Source: Casuarina equisetifolia
Taxonomy: Eukaryota > Streptophyta > Magnoliopsida > Fagales > Casuarinaceae
Assembly: GCA_028551475.1 (NCBI GenBank)
Contig: CM052361.1
Location: forward strand, 14,722,774-14,786,773
Direction of reading: 5' to 3'
Length of the DNA: 64,000 bases
A model generated the notes under the pieces. It saw only the letters and a program-made list of their open reading frames with translations, searched no databases and was not told the DNA's origin. Made by a program: the position numbers and the translations under genes. This document shows, piece after piece, positions 12,224 to 25,171 of this stretch. Within the stretch, counting starts at the first letter, position 1; each line of letters starts with the position of its first letter.

Positions 12224-14349
12224 AGGTTACATGGCTTGGGAACATCACATGGAACACATAGAACTAGATTGGTATTGGACAAGAGATTGCAACTCCTCTT
12301 TATGTTTCTTATCTAAAGATTTGGCCTTTATGTGAAGAAAAAAAGAAAGGAGTGATTTTTCCTTATGGGTTCTTTTCTTTGGAGTTTCAAAACTTATCTT
12401 TGTCAAGCAACTAGCAAAAGAATGGTTATTCAATGTGAACTAAGCAAATTGTACGCAAGAGAATAGTTATTAACAAAGGTTTTGTTCTAAGAAACCTGTT
12501 GTCAAACACTTGGCATGCAACCTAAGGCAAAAGAAGCCAAAAATCGGTGATTAAGGTATGGATTTTCTTCTCTAGACTTCGTTTATATGATTTCCAACCT
12601 ATTGGTGGCTAAAAAATTCCAAATTTTGTCAAAAATTAACCAGAGAATTGTAGGTTATGTTGAACTGGCATGGCTAAAAAAAGTAAATTTGAAATTACTC
12701 CTTCGTTCAACTATTTTTTGAGAAAAAAAGGCCAAATCAAAATTCAGTGCATCTTGATTTATAATTTTGGAGATTTTCATGAAAAACGATTATTGAAAAG
12801 TTGTTAAATGGTCACCAAAGCAACAAAATCGGTGCTAGCAATGCCAGTGCTAGCAAAGTGCAGACTAGGTCATAGGACCTGGTTTGAGACCCGAGTGGAA
12901 AGGCATAAATCCAGGCTTGAGCATATTGGATCAAACACTTAGGTGATCTAGGAGAAAATGGATCTAGCGCATTCAATACACGTGCTAAGCTATAGACTAG
13001 GTAATTGGATCACGAGTATGAAGTACATGTATGAAGCTAAAACGAGTTGAGCCCAAGTGAAACAAGTTGAAGCATTAGGCTAATGTGAGCCCATGGAGAT
13101 AGGCCTAAGCCTAATGCACACAAAACTAGCCCACGGGATATAGGCTTTGACAAGTGGGCCAAAAGTTAGGTTGGACTAACTAAAATAGATTGAGACGTTA
13201 GGTTGGGCTAGCCCATATAATAATGAGCTAGGCTAAAAGTGGACGAAGAAGCAGGCTGAGTTAACTAGGCTGGACTTGGCCTAACACCAATGTAGGTTAG
13301 GCCATTAGAGTCAAGTTGGATCCTAAAAATAGGTCAAGTAAGACTTAAACCCACAAACAATGAGTTGATTGTGAATGTATGGCCAAAAGTGTTTTGGTGG
13401 ATTTGTGCCAATTAATAGTGTCTGATGGTAAGATAAAGGTCTTAGGACAATTTGTGGAGGATTCTGGTTCCAACCCTGAAGGAAGATCAACAAATGGCGG
13501 CAGTGTATAACCAAAAAAGCTAAGTTAAGTTACAGATGCACGGATAATGGTAGAAATTTGGCAACTAGCAACTGATTAGAGAAACCAAGGTGTCATAATG
13601 GTTCACCAGCTGAGTATAAGGCAATGTGCAGCGAAAATCAATTGAAAAAATGAAAAGAAACAGCGGCGGTAGTGCCAGGTCGTGAAGTAGGTTGACCTAC
13701 GAGAGAGTTAGGTTGGGCATAATTATGCATAAGGCACATTAAATGCATGCGTGAGCAACTGTGTGGGGCACATGACATACACAAGCTCATGGTATGTAAG
13801 GCCTATGCATGGATAGAGCCAGTGGCACATGAGTTACATGTGCTAATGAGATTTTTTTCCCAAGTATTTTTTCTCAGCCTTATGCAAAATTTTAAGCAGT
13901 GTTTGATGGTACATTTGGTTTATGATTTTGAGTTCCAAAGAGGTCCAAATTGGATGAATATTGGTGTTTGGACTTGATTTTCTAACTTGTGGTGAAACTT
14001 GAATTGGATTTGTATTAAATGGGTTGACATAATCAAAGATGACAAAGATGAAATAAGAGAATTGTGGTTGTTAGTACCTTTGTCTTAAGTTATTCAATGT
14101 TTATCATGTTGCCACTAATGGAACTATGAATGTCATTGCTGGATCTTTGTTGGACTTCTTTGTATCAAATTTGCTCTAGTTTTTATTATGTACTCTACTT
14201 GGTATTTGGGATTTGTTGGTCATGCATTTGGCCAAATATTTAGGGTTCTAATAGAACATTAATATTTCAAAAGGTCGATGATTATGCTCTTCAATGGGGA
14301 TGGAAGAGGTATTATTCATCTATTACCTTCATCATTGTCTCTAGACAAT

Positions 14350-14435
14350 GGCAGAAAGGGAAACAGTTTTGTCTATTTTGCAGTTATCTAACAATAACAA
14401 AGGGGGAGATAGTTTTGTCTAGTCTGTGATTATTT
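14350..14435 (+). repeat. Internal duplicated purine-tract-like motif of R1
   Basis: Two near copies of a block made of a purine run followed by 'agttttgtcta'; the second has AAAGGGGGAGAT at 14399-14410. R2 has the same pair at about 24784-24875. The motif looks like a copia 3' polypurine tract but lies 2.1 kb upstream of the real 3' LTR. Confidence 0.55.
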
Positions 14436-16570
14436 GGGATCTTTTGGTGATGAGGTTGATTAAGTATAAGGTTCCAAAGAGAGGTTGATATCTCAAGAGG
14501 TTGTTACACTCCTAAAGAAGTATTTCATAAGAGTTTTCTTCATTTGGTGCTTCCAATACATTGTCAGTTGACAATAGCATATATGAAAGATAACGTTATA
14601 TGACACCATGAATAAGAGGTAGAAAAAGGAAAGTCTTAGGTAATGATTTCACATTGCTAAGATTGCAAGATAGCAAGACAGTTTAGGAATCATTATTGAG
14701 CTTAAGAGTAAAGTTGTTCTTTAGAGTATCATTGATTTTTTGAGATTTTACATTGCATATGTGAAGGAGGTAGAGATGTTTCTTTCTATTTGGGATTCCA
14801 CATGGTTAGGTTGGTTGGATGACATTAATATAGAAGGTGTTTTGATTTTGGGTTTGATAAGACCCAATGGATTCATAATGTGTTAGACTTGAAAGGTCAT
14901 ATTGATATTTGGGCAAATAGTGAGATAATGATTAGAAGACTGCCTACAACATGAACACTTAGAGATGTAGTGTTCATTCAAGGAGAGTTTGATAGAGCCA
15001 CAGTTAAGGGAGAACTAATAGATGAGGAAAGGTTGCCTAGGATTGCTTAATTGATGAATGCTTATAACATTGACACTTAGAAATGTAATGTTTATTTAGG
15101 GAACATTTGATAAGCCATAGTTAAGGGGGAACTAACAGATAGTAGAGGGTGATGTATAGTTAACGCACATGGGATCATTCAATTAGTTGATGTTATTTCT
15201 TTAATAGAAACCCTAATGATTGTATAAGAAATGAGATTCATTTTCATCTTTGATCACTTTATGGTTGGAATGTCCATAGGAGAGTAGTGAGATATTCCCT
15301 AACATAAGCTTATGTTTGAGAGGGAACTTATGATGGTGTGAGTACTTGCTGTGATTAGTTGTAACCAGCTATTAGATGATGCACCATATGATATGGACAA
15401 TTAGAGAGTGATGTGATACATTCTCCTAGTTAATCTTGAGAACTTCGATATAGGTGACATTGAGTTTTGATGGCAGTCTATGTTGTAGTATATCAGCCTA
15501 TGGGATTTAAAGTTAAAGGAGAATATGATGTACAGATAGAGGAAGTATGTATAGATTTTTGTTATTTCTCAAGCAATGATACCTGAAATTATACAAATTC
15601 ATGAGCATGCATGGATCTATTAGATGCTCGAGTAACAATGTTGGTGTTTACTTCAAGGTGACTCCCTTTTTTGGTATGTTATTCACTTCTTAAGTATGTT
15701 AATAGTAGGATTAGTTGTTGAACCTTGCAAGGATCTTTGAAGAAGTTATAGAGAGAACTTATCACAGAATTTGTTATAAAAGACTTGAGAATGACACAAT
15801 ATATACCTTAGGAGGAGATACTCAAGCCGAAGTGTCATGGAATTCCTTCAACTAGATTGAGTTAAAGAAGGAGATCGAGAAAGAGTTCATTCACTGCAAG
15901 TTGAATGCCTATCACACATGTTCTTAGTTGACATTTTGAGATGTTGGAAGATGGACATGATTAAAGACTATTGAACTTGTACTAATGGTAGACAACTTAA
16001 GGAAAAACCTGTTAAGGTTAGATATTGCATACGGAATAAACATGATTAATAGTCATAAACATCTATGGTAGAGCTTCTTTATAATGATATATGGAGTTTA
16101 ACTTGGCAAATCTTCATAGTTGGCTGGATGACTAACTAGATGAGCTAGAGTTAGTGGTAAAGGTGCCACTCGTGGAAGCCAAGAGATAATTATGATTATG
16201 GGAGCCATTTAGTTCATGAGATTCTGACAATTCATAAAAGAGCCTAATTTCTTTGACCATTCAAAGATGATACACCTTTAGCTGGTTATCCTTTTTATCA
16301 TATCAGAGATGCAACTTAAGGAGCTAGGGGAGATACACATTTTCCAATGTATCTAATGTGTTATTCAGTTGGGTATCCTTTCACTAGTGATGGAAGAAAA
16401 GCTTAGAAATCTTGAAAAGAGATGTTTTCAAATGCAATTGATGTGCTAATTAGGATGGTTGATTGATGTTGAAAAGATGCTCGACTATTAGAAGGCTCAG
16501 AGATCATATATGTAGTAGATCAACCTATTGTGAAGGGTTGTTGCACTAATTTTACTCCAAAGGAGGAAAT

Positions 16571-17109
16571 TGTTAGGATTGGAGTGAAAATTAGTAGGCA
16601 TAGATATATTCCATGCATGTTATAGGAGTATTCTAAGAGTTATTATATTCTATGTTGATTAGGATCCCTAGTGGTATCCAGTTAAGACTCTTAGCAATAT
16701 CCAGTTAGGACTCCTTTGGGTACTAGTATAAAAAAGAAAGACTATAGGAAAGCCCTTAAGGCCAAAAGAAAGAGGGTAAAGCCTTATGAAGGTGGCAAAC
16801 TGTGCCTCATGAGGATGGCAACTAGAAAGTGCTACTTTGTGTAGTAGCTATAGGTCAAGAGAATTAAGTGAATTGTTGTGAGTTGAGAATAATTGTGTGA
16901 GAGCTATGTGTGTGAATCTTGTAATCAACACCTTTGTATTTTGTAGAAGAAATCTAATAAGAGGAGAAGGGGCTGATAGCTATGCCAATGACAAGGGACG
17001 TAGGATATTGTGTTGGTTGAACCTCCTAAATCTTGTGTCTTTTGTATGTTTATGGTTTGATCTGTGTTCATATGTTCATATGTTCATATGATGGGTTGCT
17101 TCTATAACA
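16571..17109 (+). repeat. R1 3' LTR
   Basis: 539 bp, starts TGTTAGGATTG after the purine tract AAAGGAGGAAA (16559-16569) and ends TCTATAACA. TATA-like 'gtataaaaaa' lies at about 16727-16736. Three copies of the octamer GTTCATAT lie near 17066-17090. Confidence 0.8.
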
Positions 17110-19346
17110 CGTATAAAGGTAAAGATGCAATCCTGACAAAAAGACATAGACACTAGGTAAAATCAAAATCACAAACCTATGATTAGAGCTTTTTCGATTG
17201 TTGGAGCTTGAGAATCCATTGCTTATAAAGGGAGACCAAGGTAGTAAGTCACACTACTGATTTTAAATTCAATAATCTTGTTCTACCCTACACTATCTTA
17301 AGCAAAAGTTTAAGCTTGCATTCTTAAGAAAATTTGTTGGAGAAATCATTTGAGATTACTGTTATTTACTTGTATTCTATATTGATTACTTGCACATTAT
17401 TGCCGTAAATCAATGTAAATTTACTATGCTAGATTTTGAGAGAGGTTAGATAACATTTATTATTACAAAATTTAAGTAGTCCCGAAGTTGAAGCACTTAT
17501 TTTTTTGTATGCTCGCTTTGTTTTTAATTTTATGATGAGAGAAATTGTAATGGGGTTTAAGAAATTGGTTATTCTTTAAAATTAATTAAAAATTAATTGA
17601 AAGAATGACTTTAATAAGTTGCTAGGTAGACGTATACCTTGTACATATTTGCCTTTGTTGTGTGTGATTTTCTATTTGCTGTGGGACCCATTTTGTACAC
17701 CTGTAACTTGCGGATAAAATATGCCTTAGTTATAATTACAAAAAAAAGAGTAGAAAAAATTTAAAACTTAATTTACATTCCTCCCTTTGAGAATTAATAG
17801 TAGTAATCAAGAAAATTGTAAAAATATTTTAACTTCATTATGCTTTACAATAGTATACAAGTTGGAAATGTAATATTCAAGACTTTGACATCAATTCAGA
17901 GAGCAAGTACCACATCTTGTCGGTGTAAAAGTCGTACATCCACCACGTTCTGTTCTGTCAATAAACTTTTGTCGGCGGCACGACAATGCTTCTATTTCTA
18001 AAATTTGCCAGCGGATGCAGTTGGGCACCTCCCGTCGGTGTCGTCCTTTTTATTTCTCCTTTTTTAAAAAAAAAATTGTTCTTCCATCGTGGAGGTGCAG
18101 TACTAATGCAAATCCTCATTCTGGGCGTGCTGATGGGGCAAGTTAGCGAGCAGACAAAAGTGCGGTGGTTGAAAAAGACGACACAGATCACACTCGACTT
18201 GGTTCGTCGCGCTCAAGGCCGCTGCGCGTGGGCAAAATTGGTTGTGTTGGCCTGATGATCCCGCTGGCTTGTAGTCGACGTTTCGCTTAAGATTTGCATG
18301 GGAGGATGCAGCTTCGTCTGCCGCGGAATGTGCTTGAGAGCTTGATATAATGATTGTTAAGATGTGATTAGCAAATTTTATATTATTAAAAAATATATTA
18401 AATTTTTTTATTTATATAAGAATGAGTTTTATTAATTTTTTAATTATATAGTAAGTCTTTTCAACATCATATTAAAGTTAAAATCTCTTTTAATATTTTA
18501 TACACTCCTATTAATTTGAGTCTACAAATTACTCATGTCATACTAAGATGATCTAATAATTTGATCATCATAGTAATAAGTATGTTTAGATGTAACCAAT
18601 AAATCTCATATTATTAAAAATAAATATTATGATTCATGCTCATATAATAATGAATTCTAACAATTTAATCAGTTTTTAAGTTGAATAATAAATATTTTAT
18701 CAAATCAGCTAGGAATTTGTTTTTGACTCTAGGAAGAGGATGTTTAAGTACAAACACTAAAAAAACTAAGTAAAGTCGTTGAAGAAGTTAGCTTAACAAT
18801 TTAGCAAGAGTAAAATTGCTTGCAACCATTGGCCATTTTTTATTTGAGAAGATCTCGATTAAAGAGGATGCCATAATCAAAGGCCATACGCGACAAACCA
18901 CTTTGTGTTAAATAAATTTTAACTCTCTATCATTTGCAATTTCCTTAGTAATTTACTTGATTTTTACAAAGAATAATTATTGTATTGACTGAAGTTCACA
19001 TATTTATCAATTTTTGGCTTCCTCAATTTCCTCGTCATAAATTGCAATAATATTGTGAGTTAGACAATATAATGTCATTCTTTTTAAGATTTTATTATAT
19101 GTACATGTAGTCTTCTCGTCACCTAACAAACTATTGTTATGATATCTCTTATATTAGAAGTAATATTTTAGAGGTATAAATGTGTTATTCTTCATCTAGT
19201 ATTTACTACATTATAGTATACTTCATATTTTACGATTACTTGTCAAATCAGTATATTATAATATCTAAATGTATTTGCTACTATTGTTTACTACGGCTGC
19301 ATGTAAAACCTGCCTCTCCTTCAGGAATAAGAACCAAAGAGTCTCA

Positions 19347-19397
19347 ACTACCGTCTCTTTTTGTTATTGATCTACTACCGTCTCTTTTTGTTATTGA
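19347..19397 (+). repeat. Two-copy 27-bp tandem repeat
   Basis: A 24-bp core beginning ACTACCGTCTC is repeated exactly at 19347 and 19374, giving a 27-bp period. It lies inside a short frame (19180-19434), where it yields a repeated PSLFVI, but that frame has no family resemblance. Confidence 0.8.
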
Positions 19398-20335
19398 ATT
19401 CTTCAGCTATAAAGCATTACGAATATATTCATAGGGATTTTAGGCACAATTTGTGTATATTTTATTAGTCCTTTTGTTAAGGAATTTGAAATTTAGGCTT
19501 ATATATCTTAACTAGGATGTTCAAATGTTCAATTCAAAATTAGTTCAAAAGTTAAGTAATCTTTTTTTAAAAGTTTTATCATATAGATTTTACTTTTTAA
19601 TGTAAAACTTTTTATTTGACACATTTTTATTTGACTAAGCATTAATGGGTTTAATGTCACATGAAATAGAGTAGATTTAATTTAAGCTCTAATATAAAGT
19701 TAAAAAAAACTATTATCTAACTCAAATATCGATTTAAAAGTTAATTGAACTTATTATCATATAAATAAAATTATTAATATATTTCTTAACAATATAATAC
19801 TCACTGTATAGGCTTTATTAATGAAAGTACCAATTTTACAAATAACAAAAGATTCAGCTTAGAGAAGAGAGAAGAGAAGTAATGCCATAAAGTTGTTCGG
19901 CCCAAACGAACAAAAACATAAGAAATAAATCCTTCATTAATCTAAGGTTTATGGCGGATGTACCATACTTTATTTTGGGCATTTATCAATAACTAACAGC
20001 AATGATCAAAGTTAACTGGTCACCCCTTTTCTTTTTAGTTCTCCCCCTTATGCCTTGTTTCCTTCCTCATAATTGCAATCGTATGGCTATAAAGTCTCCA
20101 TTCCCATGCTCATGGGTTATAGAATAATGTAAACCTTAAACGTATAAAATTCATTGATACCAGTTAAAAATTACGCGCTGATACAGCCAGTTAACGGTCA
20201 AATTTCGAAGGTTTCTCCCCATATAAAAATTACTTCGTCTTTTGGTATCCCGGGTACTGCCGAGATCGACCGACAATAACGTTGGGTCCACGAACTCCGT
20301 GAGCCAAACCAATGTGGAAATTTAGATTTGCTCAG

Positions 20336-20357
20336 GCTGACGTCATCTAACGTCAGC
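20336..20357. promoter_or_regulatory. TGACG-containing palindrome (bZIP/TGA-type site)
   Basis: A perfect 8-bp inverted repeat, GCTGACGT and ACGTCAGC, separated by 6 bp. The left arm reads into TGACGTCA, the full bZIP palindrome. Paired TGACG motifs are the binding unit of plant TGA/bZIP factors (as-1-like). It lies in a GC-rich low-copy stretch, but no gene is visible nearby, so a regulatory role is inference. Confidence 0.45.
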
Positions 20358-21252
20358 ATCGAAAAGGATCACTTTTTGGTTTCGAGGAGCGGCGGGCCCA
20401 AATGCTCCGCCGGTGCCCGCTGTAAAGTCACGCACTTCCACACAGGATCGGGGTCAGGCAAAATGACTAATTTCCACGCTACTTGAAGGAGCGTGGACAC
20501 GCGCTGTACGGTTGTTAGAAGAGAGTTGATTAACTCAAACGACAATCAACAAGGAGGATGTGGAAAACGACAAACTTACGACAACGACGGCAACCAAGAA
20601 CTTGGACAGGCATTAGGATGGTTTAATTCAACTACTAGGGATTTGATTTGTTGAAGAGGGTCCCACGAAGCAAGTTCCACGGGTTTTTGCTGCTTTTTTA
20701 AGGGTAAGTAGAATGAATTAAATAGTAATAGGGCTACAAATGGAGTGGGACATCCTTAATTCTAAAATCCATCCATGAAAAACATTATATTCTTTAAATC
20801 TTAACAAATTCGTCAAATAATTTGGCTAGTCGTGCTTTACCTAAGTTCTGTTGATATTTCTACGTACAACGCTTTCTTTACACTGAATGGACAGGCAAGG
20901 ATTTTGACAGGTTTCAAATACAAGGAGACCAAAATCATGTAAGATGAAAGGCAAACTAATAAAAAAAGAACAAAATGGGAACAGCCACTAAATGGAATCC
21001 ACGCATGCTAGGTTCAGTAGATGTAGAGGGGCGGTAAGAGAGACCACTTAAATGGACAACCCGGCTTGGAACGGCATTCCGCGGTTGGTCGTGATGCCTG
21101 ACAAAGGGTGGCTTTTCATCACCAACCACTGATTGTTACGTTTTTAGTTCCACTGCAGATGCAGGAATCACTCTCAACCTCACCAAACGCCCGTCACCGA
21201 AAAGACAGCAATAAGGGTCCAAACCCACCAGCGACCCGGTGTTTATTTTTTC

Positions 21253-21560
21253 TCCAATTTCTTCATGAGTTCGATAATTGAGATGATTTTTTTTATATTA
21301 TTAACTTAATAATGAATGGTCCTTACTAACTTATTATTGAACTAACAATAGTTTAAACCTTAATATGACATGATATTAAGATGTGATTTTTTTCCAATTT
21401 CTTCATGAGTTCAATAATTGGAGATGATTTTTTTTAATTATTAATTCAAACTCCCACATACTCACTTGATGTCAAACTTTCAACCTAATGGTAAATGCTC
21501 CTTACTAACTTATTACTAAACTAACAATAATTTAGACCTTTATATGATATTAAGATGTGA
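21253..21560 (+). repeat. Tandem duplication, ~140-bp period
   Basis: A unit beginning 'tccaatttcttcatgagttc' occurs at 21253 and again at 21393. Both copies end in 'gatattaagatgtga', and the second carries about 30 bp of extra sequence. Confidence 0.75.
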
Positions 21561-21896
21561 GCAATAAATTTAAGGAATATATTAAAAATTTTGTTTATAA
21601 GATAATGAACTTTACTACTCAATGTCTTGGGATTTTAAATTGAATATGAATTTTGTTTTTATAAAATCTAATATTGTATTAGATTTCAAATTCTACCTTA
21701 GCACTTTTATAGATATAAACCAAATACTTACATTATAAAAAGTAGTAATGCAATATAATGCAAGTTAAACTATTGTAGTGAATGGGCATGTTAAATAAAG
21801 GTGTAAAATTGTCTCACATTATTAAGGATTCTTTTAGCAATCTTATGGATTTCCATTAATTTAAGTTCATTGATTGTATGTATAATGTTGTAGGAT

Positions 21897-21936
21897 GATA
21901 ATTTGATAATTTGATAATTTGATAATTTGATAATTT
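21897..21936 (+). repeat. Octanucleotide microsatellite (GATAATTT)5
   Basis: Five exact consecutive copies of GATAATTT. Confidence 0.95.
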
Positions 21937-22197
21937 GATTATTATGATAAACAAACATGTTAAGATGTGGATAATTAATTTACATTGTTAAAAAATATGT
22001 TAAATATTGTTGCTTATAAGGTAATAAATTCTATCACTTAATATTTTAAAATTTTAAATTAGATATATGCCTTTTATACAAAATCTAATACATGAAACAT
22101 TCGATTTGAATAAGAAAGAGATAAATTTTACCCAATAATCATATGAAAGTATTCTCAATCATTACATCCATATGGCATAGTTGACGATGTAGGAAAG

Positions 22198-22733
22198 TAT
22201 TAGGATTGTAGTGAAAATTAGTAGGCTCTAATATATTTTATGTACAGTATAGGAATATTCTAGGAGTTATTATCTTCTATATTGATTAAGATTTTTAATG
22301 GTATTTAGTTAAGACTCCTAGCAGTATCCAATTAGGACTCTTTTGGGTTCTAGTATAAAAGGAGAAGACTACAAGAAAACCCTAAAGGCTAAAAGAGAGA
22401 GGATTATGCCTCATGAGAGCATTAGTCTGAGCCTCATAAGAGTGGCAACCAAAGAGTGTTACTTTATGTAATGGTCACTGGCCAAGAGAAAATCAAGTAT
22501 GTTGTTATGAGTATTAAGAATAACTGTGTGAAAGCTATGAATGAATCTTGTAATAATCACTTTTGTACTCTCATGAAGAAATCTAATAAAAGGAGAAAGG
22601 GCCAGTAGCTACACTGGTGACAAGAGTCGTAGGACATTGTGTTGGTCTAAACCTCTTAAATCTTGTGTCTCTTGTATGTATATGGTGTGATTTATGTGTC
22701 TATATGTTTATGTGATGGGATGTTTCTGCAACA
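22198..22733 (+). repeat. R2 5' LTR
   Basis: 536 bp, start mutated from TG to TA (TATTAGGATTG), ends CTGCAACA. It aligns throughout with the R1 LTRs. 'gtataaaagg' near 22353-22362 is a probable TATA box. Confidence 0.8.
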
Positions 22734-25171
22734 AAGTAGTATTAGGGCTAGATTGCATGGCTCGGGAACATCACATGGAACACATAGAACCAGAATGATA
22801 TTAAACAAGAGATAGGCAACTCCTCTTCGTGTTTCTTATTAGAAGATTTAATCTTTATATGGAAAAAAAAAAATGAGTGCTTTTTCGCATGGGTTTTCTT
22901 TTTAAGTTTCAAAACCTATCTTTGTCAAGTAGCTAGCGGAAGAATAGTTGTTCGATGTGAACTTAGCATACCATGCACAAAGATTTTATTCTAAGAAACC
23001 TTTTGACAAACACTTGGCGTGCAACGCATGGTGAGAGAAGCCAAAAATTAGTGATTGAGGTACAAATTTTCTTTTTTGGACTTTGCTTGTGTGATTTATG
23101 ACTTCTTAGTGGCCAAGAACATCAAGATTTCATAAAAAAATCAACTAGATATTTATGGGTTGCGTCAAACTTGTATGGTTGAAAAAGGGGATTTGAAATT
23201 CTTCCTTAATTCAACTATTTTTTTAGAGAAGGACACCAAATTGAGAATTAGGGCATCTTGATCTATAATTCCAAAGATTTTTGTCATAAATGGTCATCAG
23301 AAAGTCATTGGAAGGTCATCGAAGTGGCGAAATCAACACTAATTGGAGAGGCGCAAATCTAGAATAGACCGAATTGGGCCCACGGATGTCCAGAGCAAAA
23401 ATAGACCATGCATGTAGAGAGCATACACAGAGCAATGGGTTACCTTATCAAATCTCATGCATGAGTTACACATGTAGAGCGAGTCAGGTTAGGCTAGTTG
23501 GATTTAGGTATAGATCAATCAACTGGGTCAAGTCCAAGTCAACGGATTAGGATGGACCTAGGTATGGATCGATGCAATGGACAAGGTTAGAGGATCCGAA
23601 TAATGGGTTGAGTTGAGTCTAAATCGAACAAACCAAAAGTTGGGTCAGACTAAGCCCATGGAAGATAGGACAAAGCCTATTAAAGTATAGGCCCAATCCC
23701 ATTTGAAGATGATCCAAGCCCATTAGAGATAGGCTTTTGCAAGTGGGCTAAAGATCATGCCAAGTTAGGCCTACGCCTATTGAGTTAGGTTGATATCAGG
23801 CTAAGTTGTCAAGTTAGGTTGAGTTGGACCTAAATTATGAAACCATCGAATCAAGGATGGATAACCGAGAAGAATTTGGTAGATTTATGCCAATCAATGG
23901 CTTCTGGGATGATTTAAGGGTTTTTGGATGATTTATGGAGGATTCTAGTTCCAACCCTAGTAGAACATTAGAAAACGATGGCGGATTATGGTTGGAAACA
24001 CTAGTTCAAGTTGCAAATGTCATGGATGGCAGTAGAAATATGGCAACTAGTGGCATATTAGAGAAACCATGGTGTTAGAATGATTCACTAACTGAGTAGG
24101 AGACGACTGGTGGTAAAAATCAGTTGAAAAAGCAATGAAAAAGCAGTTGAGACAATGCTAGGTTGTGAAGCGGGTCAACTTGTGGGAAAGTTGCGTTAGG
24201 TGCATAAGTCCACACACGGGCGCTTGCATGAGGCGCGTGACATACATGCACGGACAAAAACGATAATGCATGAATTACACACACCGTTGAGATTTTTTCC
24301 AGTTATTTTTACCTAGCTTTGTGTAAAATTTTAAGCAGTATTTGATGGTATAATTGGTTTGTGATTTTGAGTTTTAGGAAGGTTCAAATTTGATGAATAT
24401 TGGTGTTTGGACTTGATTTTCTAACTTGTGGTGAACTTCAAATTAGGTTTGCATTAAATGGTTGACATAATCAAGGGTAACAAAGATGGAATAAAAGTAA
24501 TGTGGTTATTGGAACTTTTGTCTTGATTTATTCAATACTTATTATGTTGCCACTAATGAAACTATGAATGTCATCACTAGATTTTATTGGACTTCTTTGT
24601 GTTAGAGTTGCTCTGGTTTTATTATGTATTTCGATTGGTATTTGGGATATGTTGGTCATGTGTTTGGCCAAATGTTTAAGATTACAATAGAATGTTAATA
24701 TTTTAAAAGGTCAATGATTATTCTCTTAAATGGTGATGGAAAAGGTGTTCTTCATCTATTACTTTCATTATTGTCTTTGGAGAATGGCAGGGGGAGAGAT
24801 AGTTTTGTTTATTATAGAATTATCTAACAATGTCAGAAAGGGAGATAGTTTTGTCTATTTTACGATTATGTAGGATCTCTTGATTATGTGGTTGACCAAG
24901 GCACAAGGTTCCAAAGAGAAGTTGATATCTCAAGAGATTGTTACACTCATGAAGGAGGATTTAAGGAATAGAGTTCTCTTTATTTGGTGCTTCTAATATA
25001 TTGTCAATTGATAGTAGCAAATATGAGAGATAAAGTTACATGACACTAGGAGCAAGAGGAAGAAGAAGGAAAATCTCAAGTAATGGTTTTGCATTATTGA
25101 GATTGTGAAATAACAAGACAATTTAAGAATCACTATTGGGCTCAATAGTAAAGTTATTCTTCAAAGGGAAT

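Larger units (their letters stand above)
11702..17109 (+). mobile_element. R1: LTR retroelement without recognisable coding domains
   Basis: A 5.4-kb element with two related LTRs (11702-12207 and 16571-17109), an initiator-Met-type primer-binding site (12211-12223) and a purine tract before the 3' LTR (16559-16569). The flanking pentamers TGCAT (11697-11701) and CGTAT (17110-17114) differ by two C/T changes, as expected for an old target duplication. The 4.36-kb interior aligns with R2 (22198-37723). I could not recognise gag, protease, integrase, RT or RNase H in any frame. It may be a large non-autonomous element or one whose domains have decayed beyond reading by eye. Confidence 0.75.
17110..22197. 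other. Gene-free low-copy interval with short repeats
   Basis: There is no convincing gene. An unusually GC-rich island lies at about 17890-18350, with overlapping short frames on both strands (for example 17986-18255, 89 codons) that show no known motif. Another GC-rich stretch at about 20160-21230 has promoter-like features, including a TGACG palindrome. AT-rich blocks at about 18355-18500, 21545-21660 and 21955-22085 resemble each other ('aagatgtg' followed by 'aaaaaatat' and 'ataag'), suggesting a degenerate dispersed repeat. Confidence 0.5.

Noticed and set aside
17986-18255. 89-codon frame as a gene
   Set aside because: No recognisable domain and an overlapping antisense frame of similar length; kept only as part of a GC-rich island.
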